Source of the DNA: an uncultured Sphingosinicella sp.
GTDB taxonomy: Bacteria; Pseudomonadota; Alphaproteobacteria; Sphingomonadales; Sphingomonadaceae
NCBI GenBank assembly: GCA_946886275.1
Contig: CAMPIH010000158.1
Location: 1 to 5,127, forward strand
Length of the DNA: 5,127 nucleotides
Reading direction: 5' to 3'
Numbering within the stretch: position 1 is the first letter of the stretch; every line of letters starts with the position of its first letter. The notes under the pieces are model-generated. The model did not search any database and was not told the origin of the DNA. It saw nothing but the letters and a program-made list of their open reading frames with translations. A program made the translations under genes and the position numbers. Positions 1-3,248 of this stretch are shown in pieces.

Positions 1-768
1 GCCGCCGGTGATCATCGCGGCGCAGGCATAGCTGCCCGCCTCGATCCGGTCGGGCATGACCTGGTAGGTTGCCCCGTGGAGCTCCTCCTTGCCGTGGACG
101 GTCAGCGTATCGCTCTTCAGCCCCTCGATCTCGGCGCCCATCGCGATCAGGCACTGGGCGAGATCGGTGATTTCCGGCTCGCGAGCCGCATTTTCGATCA
201 CCGTCGTGCCGTTCGCCAGAACCGCCGCCATCAGCGCATTCTCGGTCGCTCCTACTGAAACGGTCGGGAAGCTGATCTTGCCGCCGGTCAGCCCGCCCTT
301 GGGCGCGATCGCCTTCACATAGCCGGCGGTGAGCTCGATCTCCGCTCCGAGCGCCTGGAGCGCGCGGAGGTGAAGATCGATCGGACGGGTGCCGATCGCG
401 CAGCCGCCAGGCAGTGAAACCGTGGCTTCGCCGGTTCGCGCAAGCAACGGGCCGAGCACCAGGATCGAGGCGCGCATCTTCCGGACGATGTCGTAGGGCG
501 CGACCGTCGACGTGATCGTCGAAGCGCGAAGGGTCATCACCCGCCCGAAATCGTCGGGTTTGGACCCTTCGATGGTGGTCGAGACGCCGAGCTGGTTCAA
601 CAGGTGGCCGAAGCTGTCGACGTCGGCGAGCCTCGGCAGGTTGCGAAGAGTCAGCGGCTCGTCGGTCAGCAGGGCGCACGGCAGAAGCGTCAGAGCCGCA
701 TTCTTCGCCCCCGAAATGACGATCTTGCCCTTCAGCGGCCGGCCGCCCCGGATGATGATCCTGTCCAT
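1..768 (-). CDS. murA: UDP-N-acetylglucosamine 1-carboxyvinyltransferase MurA, N-terminal 256 codons (C-terminus outside window)
   Basis: Cytoplasmic enzyme transferring enolpyruvate from phosphoenolpyruvate to UDP-N-acetylglucosamine, the first committed step of peptidoglycan synthesis and the fosfomycin target in enzymes with the active-site Cys. The frame opens [20 protein letters not shown], closely matching MurA starts. Visible landmarks are SGAKNAA with Lys22/Asn23, the [12 protein letters not shown] segment with Arg99, the catalytic-loop motif [11 protein letters not shown] with Cys123 (Cys115 in E. coli) and Arg128, then [22 protein letters not shown] and the VMPDRIEAG segment near the cut. 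The family is about 420-430 residues, so roughly 165 residues are missing to the left. The ATG at 768 is supported by AAGGG at 775-779, six bases upstream, and by alignment of the first residues. Cys at the active site predicts a fosfomycin-sensitive type rather than the Asp variant. It is divergent from the Crp/Fnr gene; I see no convincing promoter of its own. Identification is very secure. Confidence 0.97.
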   Translation of the reverse strand, partial: MDRIIIRGGRPLKGKIVISGAKNAALTLLPCALLTDEPLTLRNLPRLADVDSFGHLLNQLGVSTTIEGSKPDDFGRVMTLRASTITSTVAPYDIVRKMRASILVLGPLLARTGEATVSLPGGCAIGTRPIDLHLRALQALGAEIELTAGYVKAIAPKGGLTGGKISFPTVSVGATENALMAAVLANGTTVIENAAREPEITDLAQCLIAMGAEIEGLKSDTLTVHGKEELHGATYQVMPDRIEAGSYACAAMITGG

Positions 769-963
769 CGCCCGCCCTTAGGGGGTGGGCCCGTCGCTCG
801 CAACGGTCACGATGCCAATGGCTCTCGGACAATGACACTCGCCCGAAAATCGAGGCGGCAAAAAAAGCGGCGGCTTCGAAGCTCTTGATTTCGATTAGCG
901 CAGCATGGGATAATTTGGCCTAATATCAGCGCCGAGTACGAAGGCGTACCGGGGGTTCTGCGT
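769..963. other. Divergent intergenic region between murA and the Crp/Fnr gene
   Basis: This 195-base stretch separates two outward-facing genes. Seen in it: the murA ribosome binding site (775-779, minus strand), an A7 run at 860-866, a perfect 10-bp palindrome GCTTCGAAGC at 873-882, and a promoter-like pair at 885-914 reading toward the Crp/Fnr gene. The A7 run would lie about 55-60 bases upstream of that promoter's start point, where an UP element could sit; this is inference. No open frame with a ribosome binding site is visible, and no clear minus-strand promoter for murA could be picked out. Confidence 0.6.
885..914 (+). promoter_or_regulatory. Candidate sigma70-type promoter for the Crp/Fnr gene, overlapped by an FNR-like box
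   Basis: A -35-like TTGATT (885-890) and a -10-like GATAAT (909-914) are separated by 18 bases, giving a predicted start near 921 and a leader of about 43 bases before the TTG at 964. GATAAT matches five of six consensus positions and TTGATT four of six. The -35 lies inside TTGATTTCGATTAG (885-898), which matches the FNR/FixK-type palindrome TTGAT-N4-ATCAA at eight of ten positions and would suit autoregulation. The left half-site is perfect and the right half imperfect. The assignment rests on pattern only. Confidence 0.4.
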
Positions 964-1698
964 TTGGGGGGAAGTTGTCTAGCTGAGCGGCTCGGCCGCC
1001 ACATCCGGCTGTCCTCCTCCGAACGGGAGGCGCTGGATTCGCTCGAGGAGCATGATCGCTCCTTTCGGCGCGGTACCGTCGTCATCGCCGAGAACGAGAA
1101 GCCCCGAGAGCTTTTCATCGTCCGCCGCGGCTGGCTTCACAGTAGCGTCGTGCTCGGCAATGGCAGCCGCCAGATCATGCGCTTCCATTTCCAGGGCGAT
1201 CTTCTCGGCCTGCCCCTGCTCGCCTTCCCGCGCGCTCCGGAGACGGTGACCGCGGTGACGGACGCCATCCTTTGCCCGTTCAGCCGGGAGCGGCTCGCGG
1301 CGCTGATCGGCGATCATCCGCGTCTTGCGTCGATGATCCTGGCGCTGACCGTCGCCGATCGGGTCTCGCTCGCCGACCGGCTGGCGTCGATCGGCCGCAC
1401 CTCGGCCCGCGCTCGAGTCTCCTCCCTGCTGTGCGAGCTCTACATGCGGCTGAAGACTCTCGGCCTCGCCGAGGAGGGCAGGTTCCAGCTGCCGCTGACC
1501 CAGGAGGAAATCGGCGACGCCACCGGCCTCACCGCGGTCCACGTCAACCGAATGGTGCGAAGCCTGGTCGAGGACGGGATCATCTCGCGCAACGGCGGCG
1601 GCCATGTCCAGGTGGTGGACGAAAAGCGGCTTTGCGCCGACGCCAATTATTCGGACCGCGACCTGCTCGAAACCGGCTGGCTACCGCCGCCGCGCTGA
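964..1698 (+). CDS. Crp/Fnr-family transcriptional regulator
   Basis: Predicted 244-residue DNA-binding regulator with an N-terminal cyclic-nucleotide-type beta-barrel (about residues 20-120), a long dimerisation helix (about 120-160) and a C-terminal winged helix-turn-helix. The HTH is clear: LTQEEIGDATGL (178-189), then recognition helix TAVHVNRMVRSL (190-201). Its VHVNR replaces the ETISR of FNR, so the DNA target need not be the classical FNR box. There is no N-terminal cysteine cluster (cysteines only at 5, 104, 157 and 224), so an FNR-type iron-sulfur sensor is unlikely. The barrel segment QGDLLGLPLLAFPRAPETVTA lacks the Arg-Ser of cAMP-binding CRP, so cAMP is also doubtful and the ligand is unknown. 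The start is TTG at 964: no ATG or GTG lies in frame nearby upstream, the first in-frame ATG is residue 72, and a G-rich stretch at 951-955 sits eight bases before TTG. The family is certain and the role is not. Confidence 0.9.
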   Translation: MGGSCLAERLGRHIRLSSSEREALDSLEEHDRSFRRGTVVIAENEKPRELFIVRRGWLHSSVVLGNGSRQIMRFHFQGDLLGLPLLAFPRAPETVTAVTDAILCPFSRERLAALIGDHPRLASMILALTVADRVSLADRLASIGRTSARARVSSLLCELYMRLKTLGLAEEGRFQLPLTQEEIGDATGLTAVHVNRMVRSLVEDGIISRNGGGHVQVVDEKRLCADANYSDRDLLETGWLPPPR

Positions 1699-1724
1699 GG
1701 CCGTTTCCATCGGCCCCGGCTACC

Positions 1725-1747
1725 GGAAGCCTGGAATTCAGGCTTTC
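1725..1747 (+). terminator. Hairpin between convergent Crp/Fnr and clpS genes, weak terminator candidate
   Basis: AAGCCTG (1727-1733) and CAGGCTT (1739-1745) form a perfect 7-bp stem with a 5-base loop, extended to nine pairs in plus-strand RNA by a G-U and a G-C pair. It begins 27 bases after the Crp/Fnr stop codon. It overlaps the last codons and stop of clpS on the other strand. The T-tract on the plus side is short (TTTCT), and on the minus side there is none, so this would be a weak terminator, more plausible for the plus-strand gene. Confidence 0.35.
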
Positions 1748-2088
1748 TCCAGCGTGCATTGCAGCGGGTGCTGGTTCTGGCGCGCGAATTCGATCACCTG
1801 CGCCACCTTCGTCTCCGCAACCTCGTAGGGGAAGATGCCGCACACGCCGACACCGCGCTGGTGGACATGGAGCATCACCCGAGTCGCATCCTCGATGCTC
1901 ATCCTGAAGAAGCTCTGCAGGACGTGAACGACGAACTCCATGGGGGTATAATCGTCGTTCAGCATCAGCACCTTGTAGGGCGACGGCGTCTTGGTTCGGG
2001 TGCGCGTCTTGGTGGCGACGCCGAGGCCGGCGTCATCATCCACGCGATCGTCGTCCGACGCTCTAATCACTGACTCGATCATGCTCAT
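1738..2088 (-). CDS. clpS: ATP-dependent Clp protease adaptor ClpS
   Basis: Cytoplasmic adaptor of 116 residues that binds proteins with bulky hydrophobic N-terminal residues (N-degrons) and delivers them to ClpA for degradation by ClpAP. The core is nearly E. coli-like: [20 protein letters not shown] (38-57), then [20 protein letters not shown] and the family-typical ending CTLEKA. N-degron pocket residues are conserved: Asn44, Asp45, Met50 and His76 correspond to E. coli Asn34, Asp35, Met40 and His66. The first 36 residues form the variable extension, acidic then Thr/Arg/Lys-rich, as expected for the part that engages ClpA. ATG at 2088 is chosen; a second ATG two codons in (2082) cannot be excluded, and neither has a strong ribosome binding site. 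Its partner clpA is not in the window. The gene sits between the phasin terminator and the convergent Crp/Fnr gene, so it is probably monocistronic. Confidence 0.96.
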   Translation of the reverse strand: MSMIESVIRASDDDRVDDDAGLGVATKTRTRTKTPSPYKVLMLNDDYTPMEFVVHVLQSFFRMSIEDATRVMLHVHQRGVGVCGIFPYEVAETKVAQVIEFARQNQHPLQCTLEKA

Positions 2089-2098
2089 ATCAACGCCG

Positions 2099-2128
2099 AA
2101 AATAGGGCATGGTGCCCGCCTGCCGCAA
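2099..2128 (-). promoter_or_regulatory. Weak candidate promoter for clpS with very short leader
   Basis: On the minus strand TTGCGG (2128-2123) and TATTTT (2104-2099) are spaced by 18 bases. The matches are moderate (three and four of six). Only ten bases lie between the -10-like element and the clpS ATG, so transcription would begin within a few bases of the start codon. That would explain the lack of a clear Shine-Dalgarno sequence, but a different promoter further upstream is equally possible. Confidence 0.25.
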
Positions 2129-2179
2129 GAGCGCGGAACGACAGTGTCGAAGACCGGTGCCCATGCGGGGACGGATCGC

Positions 2180-2199
2180 CGGTTCGAGTGATCGAACCG
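2180..2199. repeat. Perfect 8-bp inverted repeat with 4-base spacer upstream of clpS
   Basis: CGGTTCGA (2180-2187) and TCGAACCG (2192-2199) flank GTGA. As plus-strand RNA this is an 8-bp stem closed by a GNRA-type GUGA loop. A second outer pair, GGATCG (2173-2178) with CGATCC (2210-2215), could enclose it. No T-run follows on either strand, so it does not look like an intrinsic terminator. It lies between the phasin terminator and clpS, 92 bases upstream of the clpS start. It could be an operator, an RNA structure in a clpS leader or a dispersed repeat copy; function is not known. Confidence 0.55.
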
Positions 2200-2231
2200 C
2201 CCGGGTGGCCGATCCTATCCCGATCGAACGC

Positions 2232-2271
2232 AAAAAGGGCGGCCGCTCCGGGAGGGGAGGGCCGCCCTTTT
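2232..2271 (-). terminator. Strong intrinsic terminator of the phasin gene
   Basis: AAAAGGGCGGCC (2233-2244) and GGCCGCCCTTTT (2260-2271) make a perfect 12-bp stem. Inside it CTCC (2246-2249) can pair with GGAG (2256-2259) across a one-base bulge, leaving a six-base loop. Read on the minus strand the GC-rich stem ends in TTTTT (2236-2232), and it lies about 30 bases after the phasin stop codon. The A/T flanks are nearly symmetric, so it could also act on plus-strand transcripts. Confidence 0.85.
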
Positions 2272-2274
2272 CCA

Positions 2275-2318
2275 CGGTCGGCGCGACCGACTCTCGAAAG
2301 GCTTACGCCGCGAGAGTC
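2275..2318 (-). repeat. Two further inverted repeats at the phasin stop codon
   Basis: GACTCTCG (2289-2296) and CGAGAGTC (2311-2318) form a perfect 8-bp stem around the phasin stop codon. On the minus strand its loop contains GGC-GTAA-GCC, a mini-stem with a GNRA-type loop that includes the TAA. Immediately after it, CGGTCG (2275-2280) and CGACCG (2284-2289) form a 6-bp stem with a 3-base loop. With the terminator beyond, the 3' end of the phasin transcript could fold into consecutive hairpins. A role in mRNA stability is inference. Confidence 0.5.
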
Positions 2319-3133
2319 TTCACGCGCTCGGCCGCGACGGTATAGCGGCTGGTGATCGGCTCGGCGACGTCGCCGGCGAGCTTCAGAACCGTCTCGCTCA
2401 GGCGGGCGCTCTCGGCGACCGCATTGTCGAAGGCGGCGCGGGCATAGTCGCCCTGCAGCTTGAAGAAGTCGGTGGCCGACTTCACTTCGGCGAAGTTCTT
2501 GAGGGTGGCCGAAGCTTCCTCGAAAGCCTTGCGGCCATATTCGGCGGCGTCCTGGCTCAGCGCCTCGACGCCCTTGGCGGCGATCTTCGAGGAGGCGACG
2601 AGCGCCTCGACATTGCCGCGGGTCAGGTCGGCGAGCTCTTCGGCAACCTTGGCCGAACGCTCGGCGGCCGCCTTGGCGCGCTCGTTGACGTCGCCGAAGA
2701 CGCCCTTGAACTGGTCGGCGGCGAACAGGCCGGCGTCGACCGTCTGCTTGGTCTGCTTGGTCATGATGACTACTCCTTCAGTCTTGCGGTTGGTGCCGGC
2801 GCGAGCCGGCTTCCTCGATGGGGTGGCCGGCTTGGCTGCCGGCTTCGTGTTGACGGCGACGGTCGGCTTCCTTGCCGGCTTGGCCGCCTTGATTCGCTTC
2901 GTCTTCGGCTTGCGGACCGCGCGCTTGGCCGGAGCGGAGGCTGAAGCAGCCTTCGCGACCGGGGCTTTGGCGACCGGGGCCTTGGCGACGGGGGCCTTGA
3001 CGGGCTCGGCCTTCGCCGGAGCGGCTTCGGCCTTCGGCTCCGCAACCGTCTCGGCGGCGGGCGCCTTGGCAGGCGCCTGAGCGACCGCGTCCTTGGCGGT
3101 GTCGGTCACTTCATTGGCGGTCTGATCGGCCAT
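2303..3133 (-). CDS. Phasin family protein with basic Ala/Lys/Pro-rich N-terminal extension
   Basis: PHA granule-surface protein of 276 residues. Residues about 132-276 form an alphaproteobacterial Phasin_2-type domain: amphipathic helices rich in Ala, Glu, Lys and Val, including GLFAADQFKGVFGDVNERAK and FFKLQGDYARAAFDNAVAES. The first 123 residues are unlike a phasin. They comprise a short acidic start, an Ala/Pro/Lys/Glu stretch with PVAKA repeated three times (about 48-62), then residues 70-117 with some 18 Lys/Arg and no Asp/Glu, resembling histone H1 tails or the AAKP tail of Pseudomonas PhaF. ATG at 3133 is preferred over an upstream in-frame TTG (3166) because GAGGAG lies eight bases before it. 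There is no signal peptide or membrane segment. A second strong start lies in frame at codon 124 and would give a standard-sized 153-residue phasin. The gene follows phaC but has its own promoter, operators and terminator. Confidence 0.9.
   Translation of the reverse strand: MADQTANEVTDTAKDAVAQAPAKAPAAETVAEPKAEAAPAKAEPVKAPVAKAPVAKAPVAKAASASAPAKRAVRKPKTKRIKAAKPARKPTVAVNTKPAAKPATPSRKPARAGTNRKTEGVVIMTKQTKQTVDAGLFAADQFKGVFGDVNERAKAAAERSAKVAEELADLTRGNVEALVASSKIAAKGVEALSQDAAEYGRKAFEEASATLKNFAEVKSATDFFKLQGDYARAAFDNAVAESARLSETVLKLAGDVAEPITSRYTVAAERVKTLAA
2764..2778 (-). promoter_or_regulatory. Internal ribosome binding site and ATG within the phasin gene
   Basis: AAGGAG (2778-2773) stands eight bases before an in-frame ATG at 2764. 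Initiation here yields 153 residues beginning MTKQTKQTVDAGLFAADQF, essentially the entire phasin domain. The local codons (ACT GAA GGA GTA) depart from the GC-ending codons around them, as if this stretch were once a 5' untranslated leader. It may be a real second start, the true start of the phasin, or a relic of fusion to an upstream basic reading frame. Confidence 0.6.
2955..2999 (-). repeat. Three tandem 15-bp repeats coding PVAKA units
   Basis: Three head-to-tail copies of GCGACCGGGGCCTTG (plus-strand reading) at 2955-2969, 2970-2984 and 2985-2999 differ by single bases (CTTTG in the first, GACGG in the third). They lie in frame in the phasin extension and encode repeated PVAKA. Copy number is likely to vary between strains by slippage, changing linker length without breaking the frame. 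Confidence 0.75.
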
Positions 3134-3141
3134 TGGCGCAG

Positions 3142-3147
3142 CTCCTC
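3142..3147 (-). promoter_or_regulatory. Ribosome binding site fixing the long phasin start
   Basis: GAGGAG on the minus strand is eight bases from ATG 3133. It decides the start against the in-frame TTG at 3166, which lies upstream of this site and inside the operator palindrome near the predicted transcription start. Confidence 0.8.
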
Positions 3148-3148
3148 G

Positions 3149-3167
3149 TTTGTTGCAGTGCAGCAAA
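3149..3167. promoter_or_regulatory. PhaR-like operator 1, overlapping the phasin -10 and start point
   Basis: TTTGTTGCAGTGCAGCAAA is a 19-bp palindrome with one mismatched pair, centred on 3158. The minus strand reads TGCTGCACTGCAA, an exact fit to the TG-N-TGC-N3-GCAA pattern I recall for the PhbF/PhaR regulator of Herbaspirillum. It also resembles the TGC-rich sites of PhaR from Paracoccus. Covering the -10 and predicted start, it would block RNA polymerase. Regulator identity is inferred; no phaR is in the window. Confidence 0.65.
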
Positions 3168-3192
3168 TAAGCGAGGGCCGGCGCGATTTCAA
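3164..3192 (-). promoter_or_regulatory. Candidate phasin promoter
   Basis: On the minus strand TTGAAA (3192-3187; five of six to TTGACA) is followed after 17 bases by TATTTG (3169-3164; three of six to TATAAT). Start would be near 3157, giving a leader of about 24 bases with a strong ribosome binding site. Its placement between the two operator copies supports it. The weak -10 is the main doubt. Confidence 0.5.
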
Positions 3193-3199
3193 GAGAAAT

Positions 3200-3217
3200 A
3201 TTGTGCAGTGCAACAAT
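3200..3217. promoter_or_regulatory. PhaR-like operator 2, upstream of the phasin -35
   Basis: ATTGTGCAGTGCAACAAT carries the same nine-base core TGCAGTGCA (3204-3212) as operator 1. Its arms ATTGTGCA and TGCA(A)CAAT are palindromic apart from one extra base. The centre is at 3208, exactly 50 bases from operator 1, so the pair could be bound co-operatively or bridged. It lies just upstream of the -35 element. Confidence 0.6.
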
Positions 3218-3225
3218 GAGCGTCC

Positions 3226-3242
3226 GGCTTTGGAAGAAAGCC
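3226..3242 (-). terminator. Short hairpin just after phaC, weak terminator candidate
   Basis: GGCTTT (3226-3231) and AAAGCC (3237-3242) form a 6-bp stem with a 5-base loop, seven bases past the phaC stop codon on the minus strand. No T-run follows, so full termination is doubtful. Partial read-through from phaC into the phasin gene is likely. Confidence 0.3.
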
Positions 3243-3248
3243 AGTTCG

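Noticed and set aside
76..888. Plus-strand frames of 60-94 residues over murA
   Set aside because: All lie antisense to murA, which is identified by its catalytic motifs along the full 1-768 stretch.
979..1605. 208-residue minus-strand frame and an overlapping 211-residue plus-strand frame (1272-1907) at the Crp/Fnr gene
   Set aside because: Low-complexity Arg/Ala/Pro-rich translations without family resemblance. They overlap a certain HTH regulator and, for the second, the clpS gene.
2170..2215. GGTTCGA resembling a tRNA T-arm
   Set aside because: The arms pair with each other as a simple 8-bp hairpin; there is no acceptor stem, anticodon arm or D-arm around it.
2090..2275. Small minus-strand frame between the phasin terminator and clpS (61 residues, GTG start)
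   Set aside because: Its start lies at the terminator hairpin, it has no ribosome binding site, and its Arg/Pro-rich translation looks non-coding.
2955..2999. Tandem 15-bp repeats as a possible CRISPR or mobile-element repeat
   Set aside because: The units are contiguous with no spacers, in frame, and encode PVAKA within the phasin extension; this is a coding repeat.
2460..3080. 206-residue plus-strand frame opposite the phasin
   Set aside because: Ala/Ser-rich mirror of the phasin extension; the coding strand is fixed by the Phasin_2 domain and by the ribosome binding sites.
3134..3166. 11-codon upstream extension of the phasin to a TTG
   Set aside because: The TTG lies within operator 1 at the predicted transcription start, while GAGGAG specifies ATG 3133.
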